From Rhizobacter sp. Root404 (GTDB lineage: Bacteria > Pseudomonadota > Gammaproteobacteria > Burkholderiales > Burkholderiaceae_C), in contig NZ_LMDS01000001.1 in assembly GCF_001425865.1 (NCBI RefSeq), positions 761,154-796,919 of the forward strand: a stretch of 35,766 bases of DNA, in the 5' to 3' direction. Below the pieces are notes generated by a model. That model searched no databases. It worked only from the letters and a program-made list of their open reading frames with translations, and was not told the origin of the DNA. The translations under genes were made by a program, and so were the position numbers. Below are positions 22,006 through 31,924 of this stretch, one piece after another (within the stretch, counting starts at the first letter, position 1; each line of letters opens with the position of its first letter).

Positions 22006-24278
22006 GGCTTGACGCGGGCGACGCGCTGCACCGACGGCGCGCGCTTCAGCGTGCGCATCACGTCGGCCAGGTGCAGCCGGTCGCGCACGCTGAGCAGCAG
22101 TTGCAGCTCGGTGGTCTCGGCGGCCGGCTCGTTGCCCATCTCGATGTGGGTGATGTCGGCCTCGGCCTCGCTCACCGCCTGGGCCACCTGCGCCAGCACG
22201 CCCTTGCCGTTGGTGACCAGCAAGGTCACCGCGGTCTCGAACGGGCGCGAGGGCTGCTCGGCCCAGTCGACGCTCATCCAGTGCTCGCTGTCGCGCTCGA
22301 ACAGCCGCTTGCCGACGCTGCACTCGACGGTGTGAACCATCAGCCCCTCGCCGCGGCCCAGGTAGCCGACGATGGCGTCGCCCGGGATCGGCCGGCAACA
22401 CGGTGCCAGCTGGACCGACGCGCCCTCGCTGCCGTCGATCAGCACCATGCCTTGCGCCGGCGCGGCGTCGTCGGCGGCGTAGCGGCCCATCGTCAGCGTC
22501 AGCGCGTCGGGCTTGGTACCGTGCTCGGCCAGCAGGCGCGCGAGCCGCTTCGCGACGATGGTGGCGATCTTGCGGCCGAGGCCGATGTCGGTGAACAGGT
22601 CGTCGCGGGTCTTGTTGCCGCTCCAGCGGGTCAGCTGCTGCCACAGCGTGGCCTCGGGCGGCTCGCTGCCGGGCAGCTGCATGCCTTCCGCGCGCATCGC
22701 CTGCGCGAGCATCTTCTCGCCCAGGTCGCGCGACTCTTCCTGCTCCATGTTCTTCAGGTAGTGGCGGATCTTCGAGCGCGCGCGGCCGGTGCGCACGAAG
22801 TTCAGCCACGCCGGGTTCGGCCGCGCGCCGGCGGTGCTGACGATCTCGACCACGTCGCCGCTGCGCAACTCGGTGCGCAGCGCCACCGGCTCGCCGTTGA
22901 CCTTGGCGGCGACGGTGTGGTCGCCGACGTCGGTGTGGATCGCATAGGCGAAGTCCACCGGCGTCGCGCCGCGCGGCAGCGCCAGGATCTTGCTTTTCGG
23001 CGTGAACACGTAGACCGCGTCGGGGAACAGGTCGATCTTGACGTGCTCGAGGAACTCGTTCGCGTCGTGCGTCTCGTCCTGGATGTCGATCAGCGACTGC
23101 AGCCACATCGCGCCCAGGCGCTGCGCCTCCTGCACCTGCGCGCCGCCGCTCTTGTAGAGCCAGTGCGCGGCGATGCCCTTCTCGGCGACCGCGTGCATCT
23201 GCTCGGTGCGGATCTGGAACTCGACCGCCGTGCCGAGCGGGCTGACCAGCGTGGTGTGCAGGGACTGGTAGCCGTTGGCCTTCGGGATCGCGATGTAGTC
23301 CTTGAAGCGGCCGGGAAGAGGTTTGAAGAGCTGATGGAGCACGCCCAGCGCCATGTAGCACTGCATCAGGTCGGCCACCACGATACGGAAGCCGAAAATG
23401 TCGTTGACCTGCGCGAAGGTCAGGTGCTTCTCGCGCATCTTCTTGTAGATCGAGAACAGCGTCTTCTCGCGGCCGAAGACCTGAACCGGCAGCTTGGCCT
23501 GCAGGAACGCGCGCTCGACGTCGTGCTGGATGCGCTCGACGATGTCGCGCCGATAGCCGCGCGCCTTCTGCACGGCCTTCGACAGGGCGGCCTGGCGCCA
23601 CGGGCGCAGGTGCTGGAACGACAGCTCCTGCAGCTCGCGGTAGGTCTGGTTCAGGCCGAGACGGTGCGCGATCGGCGCGTAGATCTCGAGCGTCTCGCCG
23701 GCGATGCGGGTGCGCTTGGACGCGGCCATCGCGTCCATCGTGCGCATGTTGTGCAGGCGGTCGGCGAGCTTGATCAGGATCACGCGCACATCGCGCGCCA
23801 TCGCCAGCAGCATCTTGCGGAACGACTCCGCCTGCGACTCCTCGCGGGTCGAGAACTGCAACTTGTCGAGCTTGGTCAGGCCGTCGACCAGGTCGGCCAC
23901 CGGTGCGCCGAACTTCTCGATCAGCTCGATCTTCGTGATGCCGCAATCTTCCATCGCGTCGTGCATCAGCGCGGCCATGATGGCCTGCGCGTCGAGCTTC
24001 CAGTCGGCGCACAGGCCGGCGACCGCGATCGGGTGGGTGATGTAGGGTTCGCCGCTGGCGCGGAACTGGCCGAGGTGCGCCTCGTCGGCGAAGCGGTAGG
24101 CCTCGCGCACCCGCTTGGTGTCGGCCGGGTCGAGGTAGTCGAGCTTGTGGGTCAGGGCGGCGAAGGACGCGGCGGCGGCGTCGACCGCGGCCGGCAACGG
24201 CTTGGAGGGCGGGGCGCGCTTGCCCGCGGCGGCGGAAGGGGCCGGGTCTCGCAGGGCGTTGGGGGCGCGGGCGGTCAT
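22002..24278 (-). CDS. spoT: Bifunctional (p)ppGpp synthetase/hydrolase SpoT
   Basis: 758-aa RelA/SpoT homologue. The N-terminal HD hydrolase domain keeps THPIAVA (81-87) and HDAMED (106-111), so hydrolase activity is expected. The synthetase domain contains RFKDYIAIPKANGYQSLHTT. A TGS domain (DAVYVFTPKSKILALPRGATPVDFAYAIH), a helical/CC region with APCCRPIPGD, and a C-terminal ACT domain (TAVTLLVTNGKGVLAQVAQAV) follow. It makes and degrades the alarmone under starvation. The start at 24278 gives an Ala/Pro-rich 30-residue extension before the conserved region. Order rpoZ then spoT is conserved in proteobacteria; here 91 bp with two hairpins separate them. Confidence 0.96.
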   Translation of the reverse strand: MTARAPNALRDPAPSAAAGKRAPPSKPLPAAVDAAAASFAALTHKLDYLDPADTKRVREAYRFADEAHLGQFRASGEPYITHPIAVAGLCADWKLDAQAIMAALMHDAMEDCGITKIELIEKFGAPVADLVDGLTKLDKLQFSTREESQAESFRKMLLAMARDVRVILIKLADRLHNMRTMDAMAASKRTRIAGETLEIYAPIAHRLGLNQTYRELQELSFQHLRPWRQAALSKAVQKARGYRRDIVERIQHDVERAFLQAKLPVQVFGREKTLFSIYKKMREKHLTFAQVNDIFGFRIVVADLMQCYMALGVLHQLFKPLPGRFKDYIAIPKANGYQSLHTTLVSPLGTAVEFQIRTEQMHAVAEKGIAAHWLYKSGGAQVQEAQRLGAMWLQSLIDIQDETHDANEFLEHVKIDLFPDAVYVFTPKSKILALPRGATPVDFAYAIHTDVGDHTVAAKVNGEPVALRTELRSGDVVEIVSTAGARPNPAWLNFVRTGRARSKIRHYLKNMEQEESRDLGEKMLAQAMRAEGMQLPGSEPPEATLWQQLTRWSGNKTRDDLFTDIGLGRKIATIVAKRLARLLAEHGTKPDALTLTMGRYAADDAAPAQGMVLIDGSEGASVQLAPCCRPIPGDAIVGYLGRGEGLMVHTVECSVGKRLFERDSEHWMSVDWAEQPSRPFETAVTLLVTNGKGVLAQVAQAVSEAEADITHIEMGNEPAAETTELQLLLSVRDRLHLADVMRTLKRAPSVQRVARVKP

Positions 24279-24337
24279 GACCCGAATTTAACGTGGATCG
24301 ACCGTGAGGGTCGGTAGGGGGCTACCCGCCGGGCGGG

Positions 24338-24358
24338 CGGTGGCGTGCCGCGCCACCG
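24338..24358 (-). other. Hairpin between rpoZ and spoT
   Basis: CGGTGGCG/CGCCACCG forms a perfect 8-bp stem with a 5-nt loop just after the rpoZ stop. There is no following T run on the minus strand, so it is a poor intrinsic terminator. It may reduce read-through or protect the rpoZ message. A weaker 5-bp hairpin (CGACC/GGTCG) lies at about 24299-24313. Confidence 0.4.
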
Positions 24359-24369
24359 GGGACGTCAAC

Positions 24370-24573
24370 TCAGACGGGCACCTTGCGCAGCATCTCGATG
24401 CCGATCTCGCCGGCGGCGATCTCGCGCAGCGCGGTCACGCCGGGCTTGTTCTTGGTCTCGATCTTCGGGGCGTGGCCCTGGCTCAGCATGCGCGCGCGGT
24501 AGGTGGCGGCAAGCACCAACTGGAACCGGTTCGGGATCTTGGTGAGGCAATCTTCGACGGTGATGCGGGCCAT
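24370..24573 (-). CDS. rpoZ: RNA polymerase omega subunit
   Basis: 67-aa omega subunit, which binds the beta-prime subunit and helps its folding and ppGpp response. The protein begins [20 protein letters not shown] and contains the conserved AATYRARML and [17 protein letters not shown]. Length is typical for betaproteobacteria. It lies 37 bp downstream of gmk and upstream of spoT in the conserved order. Grouping ppGpp-related spoT and omega is common. Confidence 0.97.
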   Translation of the reverse strand: MARITVEDCLTKIPNRFQLVLAATYRARMLSQGHAPKIETKNKPGVTALREIAAGEIGIEMLRKVPV

Positions 24574-24610
24574 GATGTCTTTCGGTGTTCAGCTGTCGTG
24601 TCCAGCCAGA

Positions 24611-25231
24611 TCAGCTCAGGTCGAGTGCGGCAAAGACAGCGGGCTTGCTTCTTTGGAGTGCAGCGTACTTGAGCCGCTGCGAATGAACGATCGCCTTCAG
24701 ATCGAAGAGCGCCGTTTCAAACAAGGCGTTGATTATAACGAAGTCGAACTCGCGGGCCTTGGACACCTCGATGCGGGCGTTCTCCATGCGCTTGGCGATC
24801 ACCTCCGGCTTGTCCTCGCCACGCCGGTTCAGACGCTGCTGCAGTTCTTCCCAGCTCGGGGGCAGGATGAAGATCAGGATCGCGTTCGGGAACAGCTTTT
24901 TGATCTGCAGCGCGCCCTGCCAGTCGATCTCGAGCACCACGTCCTGACCGCCGGTGATGCGGGTCTCGATCGCGTTGCGCGAAGTGCCATAGAGGTGGCC
25001 GTGGACCTCGGCCCACTCGAAGAACTCGCCGCGCGCGATCATCGCGCGAAAGGTCGCCTCGTCGGTGAAGTGGTACTCGCGGTCCTGCTGCTCCTGCCCG
25101 CGCGGCGCCCGGGTGGTGTGCGAGACCGCGACGACGAGGTGCGAATCGACCTGCAGCAGCGCGCTGACCAGGCTCGACTTGCCGGCCCCGCTGGGTGCGG
25201 CGACGACGAACAGGTTGCCGGGGTAGTCCAT
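24611..25231 (-). CDS. gmk: Guanylate kinase
   Basis: 206-aa cytoplasmic enzyme converting GMP and ATP to GDP and ADP. The P-loop is [10 protein letters not shown] near the N-terminus. The GMP-binding segment [19 protein letters not shown] and the [15 protein letters not shown] motif are intact, and the lid region [17 protein letters not shown] is present. Length and start are typical. It lies 14 bp downstream of yicC and 37 bp upstream of rpoZ, the usual proteobacterial order, probably one operon. Confidence 0.97.
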   Translation of the reverse strand: MDYPGNLFVVAAPSGAGKSSLVSALLQVDSHLVVAVSHTTRAPRGQEQQDREYHFTDEATFRAMIARGEFFEWAEVHGHLYGTSRNAIETRITGGQDVVLEIDWQGALQIKKLFPNAILIFILPPSWEELQQRLNRRGEDKPEVIAKRMENARIEVSKAREFDFVIINALFETALFDLKAIVHSQRLKYAALQRSKPAVFAALDLS

Positions 25232-25245
25232 GGTCAGTCCGATTC

Positions 25246-26190
25246 CTACTCGATGTTCTGCACCTGCTCGCGCAACTGCTCGATCGCGACCTTCATCTCG
25301 ACCGAGATGTTCGTCAATTCGAGCGCCGAGGCCTTGGAGCCAAGCGTGTTCGCCTCGCGCAGCAGCTCCTGGATCAGGAAGTCGAGCCGCTTGCCGACCT
25401 CGCCGCCGGCCTTCAGCAGCCGCGCGATCTCGTCGAGATGGGAGCGCAGCCGCGCGAGTTCCTCGGCCACGTCGATGCGGATCGAGTACGCGGCGGCCTC
25501 GTTCAGCGCGCGCTCCTGCAGTGCCTCGCGCGAGATCGTGTTGGCGGCGCCCGTGGCCTCGAGCGCTTCGGTCCAGCGCTCCAGGAAACGCTGCTGCTGA
25601 CGCTTGACGACCGCCGGCACCAGCGGCTCGGCCTGCAGTGCGAGTTCGCGCAGCCGGTCGACGCGTTCCATCAGCACCTTGACGAGCCGCTCGCCCTCAC
25701 GGGCGCGCGCTTCGCGGAGGCCGGCGATGCAGCGCCTGGCCGCGTCGAGCGCCGGCTCGTCCAGCTTCTCGCTGGTGGCACTGCCCTTGCACCACTGCAG
25801 CACTTCATGAACGGACAGCCCGGCGGCGTTCGGCAACCAGCCGCGCACCGTGCTTTCCAGGCGCACCAGCCGGTTCAACTGGTCGGTCTGCGGCTGGGGC
25901 CACTGGGTCTCGCTGTCGCTGCGCGTGTTCAAGCGCAACTCGATCTTGCCGCGCTTGAACGCGCCGGCGATCAACTCGCGCAGCGTCGGTTCCAGCGAGC
26001 GGAACTCGTCGGGCAGCCGAAACGAAATGTCCAGAAACCGATTGTTAACCGAGCGCAGCTCGACGTGGATGCTGGCGGCCGCGGCACCGGCCGCGCGGCT
26101 TGCCAAATTGTCCGCAGCGCCCGCTGTTTCCGAGGCGGGACGAGGCCCGGCGGAGGCGCTCGCGAAGCCGGTCATGCTGTAGACTGCCAT
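25246..26190 (-). CDS. yicC: YicC-family endoribonuclease
   Basis: 314-aa YicC homologue. E. coli YicC is an endoribonuclease that affects small-RNA decay. Landmarks are the start [10 protein letters not shown], the [14 protein letters not shown] motif, the coiled middle region, and the very conserved C-terminal [25 protein letters not shown]. An Ala-rich insertion of about 30 residues (roughly 12-40) separates MTGFA from the beta strand leading to RSVNNRF; in E. coli this gap is short. The gene is divergent from the Ser/Thr kinase with only 27 bp between start codons, so both promoters must overlap each other or lie within the opposite gene. Confidence 0.94.
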   Translation of the reverse strand: MAVYSMTGFASASAGPRPASETAGAADNLASRAAGAAAASIHVELRSVNNRFLDISFRLPDEFRSLEPTLRELIAGAFKRGKIELRLNTRSDSETQWPQPQTDQLNRLVRLESTVRGWLPNAAGLSVHEVLQWCKGSATSEKLDEPALDAARRCIAGLREARAREGERLVKVLMERVDRLRELALQAEPLVPAVVKRQQQRFLERWTEALEATGAANTISREALQERALNEAAAYSIRIDVAEELARLRSHLDEIARLLKAGGEVGKRLDFLIQELLREANTLGSKASALELTNISVEMKVAIEQLREQVQNIE

Positions 26191-26217
26191 TCACAATTAC
26201 CGAGAGAAAACCGGATT

Positions 26218-27186
26218 ATGTCAAAGCCCAAACCCGCTCCCTTGCCTTCCGGCACGGTGGTGGGTGGCTACCAGGTCATCAAGAAGCTCGCCGCCGGTGG
26301 CTTCGGTGTGGTGTACCTGTGTGAAGACGCCGACCGGCACCTGGTCGCGCTGAAGGAGTACCTCCCGTCCTCGCTGGCCGAGCGCTCGCCCGGCGAACTG
26401 ACGCCGCGGGTCAAGCCCGAGAAGCAGCCGCTGTACCGGCTCGGCCTGAAGAGTTTCTTCGAAGAAGGGCGCTCACTGGCGCAGATCAGCCACCCGAGCG
26501 TCGTCTCGGTGCTGAACTTCTTCCGCGAGAACGAAACCGTCTACATGGTGATGAACTACCTGCAGGGCGACACGCTGCAGGATTTCATCGTCACCGCGCG
26601 CGACCTGAAGCGCGACAAGGTGTTCCGCGAAAGCACGATCCGCTCGCTGTTCGACGAGATCCTGCGCGGCTTGCGCATCGTCCACCAGCACAAGATGCTG
26701 CACCTGGACATCAAGCCGGCGAACATCTTCATCACCAACGAGAACAAGGCGGTGCTGCTCGACTTCGGCGCCGCGCGCGAAGTGCTGAGCAAGGAAGGCA
26801 ACTTCATCCGCCCGATGTACACGCCCGGCTTCGCCGCGCCCGAGATGTACCGGCGCGACGGCTCGCTCGGCCCCTGGACCGACATCTATGCGATCGGCGC
26901 CTGCATCTACGCCTGCATGCAGGGCTACCCGCCGAACGACGCGCCGCAGCGGATCGAGAAGGACCGCCTGGCGCTGAGCCTGTCACGCCTGCGCAATGTC
27001 TACTCGGACAACCTGATCGAAGTGACCGAGTGGTGCATGTCGCTCGACCCGCTGTCACGCCCGCAGAGCGTGTTCGCGCTGCAGAAGGAACTGGCGCGGG
27101 AGACCGAGCGCCGCTACACCAAGCTCAGCTTCAGCGAGCGCCTCAAGCTCCAGCTCGAGAACCTGACCACCGGCGCCAAGGCCTGA
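26218..27186 (+). CDS. Hanks-type serine/threonine protein kinase
   Basis: 322-aa cytoplasmic eukaryotic-like kinase with no membrane anchor or sensor domain. Glycine loop AAGGFGVVYL (25-34), ATP lysine Lys46 in VALKEYLP, catalytic loop LHLDIKPANIFI (HLD in place of HRD), LLDFGAAR metal-binding loop, and FAAPEMY (APE motif). A short basic tail ends the protein. It is followed 14 bp later by a PP2C phosphatase, so the pair forms a reversible phosphorylation switch. Substrates are unknown. HRD to HLD changes a structural arginine often linked to activation-loop control, so the kinase may not require activation-loop phosphorylation (inference). Confidence 0.94.
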   Translation: MSKPKPAPLPSGTVVGGYQVIKKLAAGGFGVVYLCEDADRHLVALKEYLPSSLAERSPGELTPRVKPEKQPLYRLGLKSFFEEGRSLAQISHPSVVSVLNFFRENETVYMVMNYLQGDTLQDFIVTARDLKRDKVFRESTIRSLFDEILRGLRIVHQHKMLHLDIKPANIFITNENKAVLLDFGAAREVLSKEGNFIRPMYTPGFAAPEMYRRDGSLGPWTDIYAIGACIYACMQGYPPNDAPQRIEKDRLALSLSRLRNVYSDNLIEVTEWCMSLDPLSRPQSVFALQKELARETERRYTKLSFSERLKLQLENLTTGAKA

Positions 27187-27200
27187 GCGGGAGCACCACG

Positions 27201-28115
27201 ATGCGCTTCTCCGTCTACCAGGTCAGCCGCAAGGGCGGCCGCGAGAAAAACGAAGACCGCATGGGCTATTGCTACACGCGGGACGCGGGGCTGTTCGCGC
27301 TCGCCGACGGCATGGGCGGGCACCCCGAAGGGGAGGTCGCTTCCCAGCTCGCGTTGCAGACGCTCGCCGCGATGTTCCAGCGCGACTGCAAGCCCACGCT
27401 GGCCGACCCGCTGCGCTTCCTGCAGGAGGCGACGATCGCCGGCCACCACCAGCTGCTGCGCTACGCCACTCAGAAGGCGCTGATCGATACCCCGCGCACG
27501 ACCGTCGTCGCCTGCCTGCTGCAGGGCAACGCGGCCTACTGGGCGCACTGCGGCGACTCGCGGCTGTACCTGGTGCGCGGTGACAAGCTGATCGCCCGCA
27601 CCCGCGACCACTCGTATTCCGAATTGCAGCAGACGATGAGCCATGTCGTGCCGATGCCCGACCGCTTCAATCGCAACGTGCTGTTCACCTGCCTGGGCAG
27701 CCCCGGCAAGCCGGTGATCGACACCGTCGGGCCGCTGCTGCTGCAGGCCGGCGACCGGCTGCTGCTGTGCTCCGACGGGCTGTGGGGCACGGTCGAGGAT
27801 GCGGTGATCGTCGAGCAGCTCTCGAAGAACGTGATCTCCGACGCGGTGCCCGAGCTGGTCGAGCAGGCGCTGCGCAACGGCGGCGCGAAGAGCGACAACG
27901 TCTCGGTGCTCGCGGTCGAGTGGGAGGCTGCGGAGGACAACGACAGCACCACCGGCGTCTCGACCCAGCAGCTGGGCGAAGAAGTGTTCGCCTCGACGAT
28001 CCAGGCCAGCGTGCTCGGCAGCGACGCGCCGGACGAGCTCGACGACGCCGAGATCGAGCGCTCGATCCGCGAGATCAACGAAGCGATCCGGCGCTCGTCG
28101 CAGAAGAAGAGCTGA
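27201..28115 (+). CDS. PP2C-family serine/threonine phosphatase
   Basis: 304-aa PPM/PP2C phosphatase. Metal-binding motifs are complete: REKNEDRMG near the N-terminus, [27 protein letters not shown] and [14 protein letters not shown]-terminal extension of about 70 residues is acidic and ends in a helical [17 protein letters not shown] stretch, possibly a docking segment. It lies 14 bp behind the kinase and is almost certainly cotranscribed with it, presumably reversing its phosphorylation. Order kinase-phosphatase-rph recurs in related betaproteobacteria as I recall it. Confidence 0.94.
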   Translation: MRFSVYQVSRKGGREKNEDRMGYCYTRDAGLFALADGMGGHPEGEVASQLALQTLAAMFQRDCKPTLADPLRFLQEATIAGHHQLLRYATQKALIDTPRTTVVACLLQGNAAYWAHCGDSRLYLVRGDKLIARTRDHSYSELQQTMSHVVPMPDRFNRNVLFTCLGSPGKPVIDTVGPLLLQAGDRLLLCSDGLWGTVEDAVIVEQLSKNVISDAVPELVEQALRNGGAKSDNVSVLAVEWEAAEDNDSTTGVSTQQLGEEVFASTIQASVLGSDAPDELDDAEIERSIREINEAIRRSSQKKS

Positions 28116-28204
28116 TTGTCGGAGCGCCGGCGCGGGCCGAGCGCCGGGCCGCCTCCGCGGGGGTGACTGCCGGACCCGGCGGTCGGGGGCGCCACAATAC
28201 GCGG

Positions 28205-28942
28205 ATGACATTCAACCGCTCAGACTCCCGCGCCGCGGACGCCCTCCGCCCCGTCACCATCACCCGCCGCTACACCAAGCACGCCGAGGGCTCGGTGCTG
28301 ATCGAATTCGGCGCGACCAAGGTGCTGTGCACCGCGTCGGTCGAAGAGAAAGTGCCGCCGCACAAGCGCGGCTCGGGCGAGGGCTGGGTCACCGCCGAAT
28401 ACGGCATGCTGCCGCGCGCCACCCACACCCGCAGTGACCGCGAGGCCGCGCGCGGCAAGCAGAGCGGCCGCACGCAGGAGATCCAGCGCCTGATCGGCCG
28501 CTCGCTGCGTTGCGTGTTCGACCTGAAGGCGCTGGGCGAACGCACGATCTCGCTCGATTGCGACGTGATCCAGGCCGACGGCGGCACGCGCACCGCGGCC
28601 ATCACCGGCGCGTTCGTCGCCGCACACGACGCGGTCACGTGGCTGCAGGCGCAGGGCAAGCTCAGTGCCGCGGCCGGCGCGTCGCCGATCAAGGAATTCG
28701 TCGCGGCGATCTCGGTCGGCATCGTCGATGGCACGCCGCTGCTCGACCTCGAATACATCGAGGACTCGGCCTGCGACACCGACATGAACGTGGTGATGAC
28801 GGGCGCCGGCGGCTTTGTCGAAGTCCAGGGCACCGCCGAAGGCGCGGCGTTCTCGCGCGACGAGATGGGCACGCTGATCGGCCTGGCCGACAAGGGCATC
28901 CGCGAACTGGTGGCGGCGCAGCGCCAGGCCTTGGGACTCTGA
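28205..28942 (+). CDS. rph: Ribonuclease PH
   Basis: 245-aa phosphorolytic 3' exoribonuclease that trims tRNA and rRNA 3' ends. Landmarks are [22 protein letters not shown], the [18 protein letters not shown] phosphate-site region with SDREA and [32 protein letters not shown], and [16 protein letters not shown] near the end. Full length, so active rather than the frameshifted form of K-12 strains. The 89-bp gap upstream includes CACAAT about 10 bp before the ATG, a possible -10-like element. The rdgB start follows the stop by 4 bp. Confidence 0.96.
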   Translation: MTFNRSDSRAADALRPVTITRRYTKHAEGSVLIEFGATKVLCTASVEEKVPPHKRGSGEGWVTAEYGMLPRATHTRSDREAARGKQSGRTQEIQRLIGRSLRCVFDLKALGERTISLDCDVIQADGGTRTAAITGAFVAAHDAVTWLQAQGKLSAAAGASPIKEFVAAISVGIVDGTPLLDLEYIEDSACDTDMNVVMTGAGGFVEVQGTAEGAAFSRDEMGTLIGLADKGIRELVAAQRQALGL

Positions 28943-28946
28943 TCCG

Positions 28947-29576
28947 ATGCGGCTGGTCCTCGCATCGAACAACCGCAAGAAGCTCGGCGAACTCCAGGCG
29001 CTGCTGGTACCGGCCGGGGTCGAACTGATGGCGCAGGGCATGCTCGGCGTGGCCGAGGCCGACGAGCCGTTCCACACCTTCGTCGAGAACGCGCTGGCCA
29101 AGGCGCGACACGCAGCCCGGCAGGTCGGCGGCGCGGCGATCGCCGACGATTCGGGCCTGTGTGTCGACGCGCTGGGCGGGGCGCCGGGCGTGTACTCCGC
29201 GCACTTCGCCGAACTCGCGACCACCGAAGTGGATCGCGAGGACCACCGCGCGTTGCAGGATGCCGCGAACAACGCGCTGCTGCTCGATCGGCTGAACGGC
29301 GTGACGGACCGACGCGCACGCTTCATCAGCACGCTGGTGGCGGTGCGCTCGGCCGACGACCCCGAGCCGCTGGTCGCCGTCGGCCGCTGGTTCGGCGAGA
29401 TCCTGCACGCGCCGGTGGGCAGCGGCGGTTTCGGCTACGACCCGCTGATGTTCATTCCCGCGCTCGGTCGTGCGGTGGCCGAACTCGACGCGCCGACGAA
29501 GAACGCCCACAGCCACCGCGCCATCGCCGCGGCGCAGATGCTGACGCTGATGCGCGAGGCCTGGCACCGTGGCTAG
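28947..29576 (+). CDS. rdgB: RdgB/HAM1 non-canonical purine NTP pyrophosphatase
   Basis: 209-aa house-cleaning enzyme hydrolysing dITP, ITP and XTP to monophosphates. The conserved N-terminal LVLASNNRKKLGEL, the FVENALAKARHAA region, ADDSGLCVDALGG metal site, and FGYDPLMFIPALG with SHRAIA near the C-terminus are all present. It lies 4 bp after rph and overlaps hemW by 8 bp, a tight operon. Confidence 0.96.
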   Translation: MRLVLASNNRKKLGELQALLVPAGVELMAQGMLGVAEADEPFHTFVENALAKARHAARQVGGAAIADDSGLCVDALGGAPGVYSAHFAELATTEVDREDHRALQDAANNALLLDRLNGVTDRRARFISTLVAVRSADDPEPLVAVGRWFGEILHAPVGSGGFGYDPLMFIPALGRAVAELDAPTKNAHSHRAIAAAQMLTLMREAWHRG

Positions 29577-30798
29577 CATTCCGATCGCGACAGCCTCGGC
29601 TGCGGCCGAACCCGTCGCGGAACGGCTGGCCCGCTACATGCGCCCCGGCACGTTGAGTCTGGCCGCGCTGCCGCCGCTGTCGCTCTACGTGCATCTGCCG
29701 TGGTGCCTCAAGAAGTGCCCGTACTGCGACTTCAACTCCCACGAGCAGCGGGGCGAAGCCGATCACTCCCGCTACCTCGACGCGCTCAATGCCGATCTCG
29801 AAGCCGCGCTTCCGTTCATCTGGGGCCGCCGCGTGCACACGATCTTCATCGGTGGCGGAACACCGAGCCTGTTCACACCGGACTCGATCGCCCGGCTGAT
29901 CGGCGACATCCGCGCCCGTCTGCCGCTCGAGCCCATGTGCGAGATCACGCTCGAGGCCAACCCCGGCACCTTCGAGCGCGAGCGCTTCCACGGCTATCGC
30001 GCGGCCGGCGTCACGCGGCTGTCGGTCGGCGTGCAGAGCTTCGACGACGTCAAGCTCGCCGCGCTCGGCCGCGTGCACGACGCGGCGCAGGCGCGCGCGG
30101 CGGTGGACGAGGCGCGCGCCGCGTTCGAGACCTTCAACCTCGACCTGATGTACGCACTGCCCGGCCAGTCGATCGCCGAGTTCGAGCGCGATCTGCAGAC
30201 CGCACTGGCCTTCGAGCCGCCGCACCTGTCGGTCTACCACCTGACGCTCGAGCCGAACACCGTCTTCGCGAAGTACCCGCCGGCCTTGCCGGACGACGAC
30301 ACCGCGTTCGAGATGCTGGACCGGATCACCGCGGGCTCCAGCGCCGCCGGGATGACGCGCTACGAGGTCTCCGCCTTCGCGCGCCCGGGTCACCGTTGCG
30401 AGCACAACTGGAACTACTGGCAGTTCGGCGACTACCTCGGCATCGGCGCCGGCGCGCACAGCAAGCTCTCGTTCCCGCACCGCGTGGTGCGCCAGGCGCG
30501 CTTCAAGGAGCCGGTGCAGTACATGACCCGCGCGCTGGCCGGCCACGCGATCGCCAGTGACGAGGAGGTGCCGCGCGACCAGCTGCCGTTCGAGTTCATG
30601 CTGAACGCGACGCGGCTGCGCGACGGCTTCGAGCTTGCACGGTTCAGCGAGCGCACCGGGTTGTCGCTGGCCGCCCTCGCCGCGGGCCTGGACGCCGCCG
30701 AGCGCAAGGGATTGATCGAGCGCGACTTCGCGCGCGCCTGGCCGACCGAACGCGGCTTCGACTTCCTCAGCGATCTGCAGGCCTTGTTCCTGCCCTGA
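29569..30798 (+). CDS. hemW: HemW-type radical SAM haem chaperone
   Basis: 409-aa HemW (formerly HemN-like). The radical SAM cluster motif is PWCLKKCPYCDFNSH (CxxxCxxC), followed by FIGGGTPSLF, EANPGTF, and SVGVQSFDD. HemW proteins bind haem and [4Fe-4S] and deliver haem to respiratory enzymes; they lack coproporphyrinogen oxidase activity. The start is GTG at 29569 overlapping the rdgB stop, with a weak GAGG nine bases upstream. An ATG at 29638 (MRPGTLSLAAL) is an alternative closer to usual family length. The stop is 4 bp from the convergent cheB stop. Confidence 0.94.
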   Translation: MASIPIATASAAAEPVAERLARYMRPGTLSLAALPPLSLYVHLPWCLKKCPYCDFNSHEQRGEADHSRYLDALNADLEAALPFIWGRRVHTIFIGGGTPSLFTPDSIARLIGDIRARLPLEPMCEITLEANPGTFERERFHGYRAAGVTRLSVGVQSFDDVKLAALGRVHDAAQARAAVDEARAAFETFNLDLMYALPGQSIAEFERDLQTALAFEPPHLSVYHLTLEPNTVFAKYPPALPDDDTAFEMLDRITAGSSAAGMTRYEVSAFARPGHRCEHNWNYWQFGDYLGIGAGAHSKLSFPHRVVRQARFKEPVQYMTRALAGHAIASDEEVPRDQLPFEFMLNATRLRDGFELARFSERTGLSLAALAAGLDAAERKGLIERDFARAWPTERGFDFLSDLQALFLP

Positions 30799-30802
30799 CC
30801 GA

Positions 30803-31882
30803 TCAGACGCGGTTGCTGGACAGGCCCGACGTGCTGCGCAGCCGTTCGATCAGGCGCGGCGCGATCTGCGTCAGCGGCAGCACCTCGTGCGCGGCGCCGG
30901 CCGCGATCGCCTCGCGCGGCATGCCGAACACGACGCAACTCGCTTCGTCCTGCACCAGGTTGTAGCTGCCGGCCTCGCGCATCTCGCGCATCGCCGTCGC
31001 GCCGTCGGCGCCCATGCCCGTCAGCATGATGCCGAGCGCGTTCGGCCCGGCCACGCGCGCCGCCGACTTGAACAGCACCTCGACCGAAGGGCGGTGCCGG
31101 TTGACCGGATCGCCCTCGACCACGCGGGCGACGTAGTTCGCACCCGAGCGTTCGACGCTCAGGTGCGCCGTGCCGCCGGGCGCGATGTAGGCGTGGCCGG
31201 GCAGGATGCGCTCGCCGTCGCGCGCCTCGGCGACGCGGATGCGGCACAGGCCGTCCAGCCGCGCCGCGTAGCTCTTCGTGAAGCCGGCCGGCATGTGCTG
31301 CGTGATGACGATCGCCGGGCAGTCCGGCGGCAGGTTCGTCAGCACTTCCTTGGTGGCCTCGGTGCCGCCGGTGGAGGCGCCGATGAAGACGATCTTCTCG
31401 GTCGACAGGCGCCCGATCGCGCTGACCGGCGCGGCCGGCTTGTCACCGGCGCGCGTGCTCGCAGGGGCAGGGCGGCGCAATTGCGCCTTGGACGCGACGC
31501 GGATCTTGTCGGTGATGTCGTCGGCCAGCAGTCGCAGGCCGTCGGCGACACCGATCTTCGGCTTGGCGACGAAATCGATCGCGCCGAGTTCGAGCGCGCG
31601 CAGCGTGACCTCGGCCCCTTGCTCGGTCAGCGTCGAGACCATCACGACCGGCGTCGGTCGCAGCCGCATCAGCTTGCCGAGGAAGTCGATCCCGTCCATG
31701 CGCGGCATCTCGACGTCGAGCGTGATCACGTCGGGGTTCAGCGCGCGGATCATCTCGCGCGCGATCAGCGGGTCGGCCGCGGTGCCGACGCATTCCATGT
31801 CGGTCTGGCGACTGATGATGGCGCTCAACAGGCTGCGCACCAGCGCCGAGTCGTCCACCACCACCACACGGGTCTTTGCCAT
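30803..31882 (-). CDS. cheB: CheB chemotaxis methylesterase/glutamine deamidase
   Basis: 359-aa response-regulator enzyme that removes methyl groups from chemoreceptor glutamates and deamidates glutamines. The receiver domain has Asp10-Asp11 and phospho-site Asp56 (ITLDVEMP) with Lys108. After a linker, the methylesterase catalytic triad is Ser170 (FIGASTGG), His196 (ITQHMPAGF) and Asp293 (GMGADGA). It is the last gene of the cheR-cheD-cheB group, 42 bp after cheD, with convergent hemW 4 bp beyond. Phosphorylation presumably comes from a CheA outside the window. Confidence 0.97.
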   Translation of the reverse strand: MAKTRVVVVDDSALVRSLLSAIISRQTDMECVGTAADPLIAREMIRALNPDVITLDVEMPRMDGIDFLGKLMRLRPTPVVMVSTLTEQGAEVTLRALELGAIDFVAKPKIGVADGLRLLADDITDKIRVASKAQLRRPAPASTRAGDKPAAPVSAIGRLSTEKIVFIGASTGGTEATKEVLTNLPPDCPAIVITQHMPAGFTKSYAARLDGLCRIRVAEARDGERILPGHAYIAPGGTAHLSVERSGANYVARVVEGDPVNRHRPSVEVLFKSAARVAGPNALGIMLTGMGADGATAMREMREAGSYNLVQDEASCVVFGMPREAIAAGAAHEVLPLTQIAPRLIERLRSTSGLSSNRV

Positions 31883-31924
31883 CTTGTCGGCTCCAGCTTG
31901 TCTCTCTCGGTCGCGGCGCGGCGG

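Noticed and set aside
21606..24317. Very long open frame on the plus strand opposite spoT
   Set aside because: Arg/Ala/Val/Asp-rich composition with no motif, and antisense to an intact spoT. High GC content removes stop codons from shadow frames.
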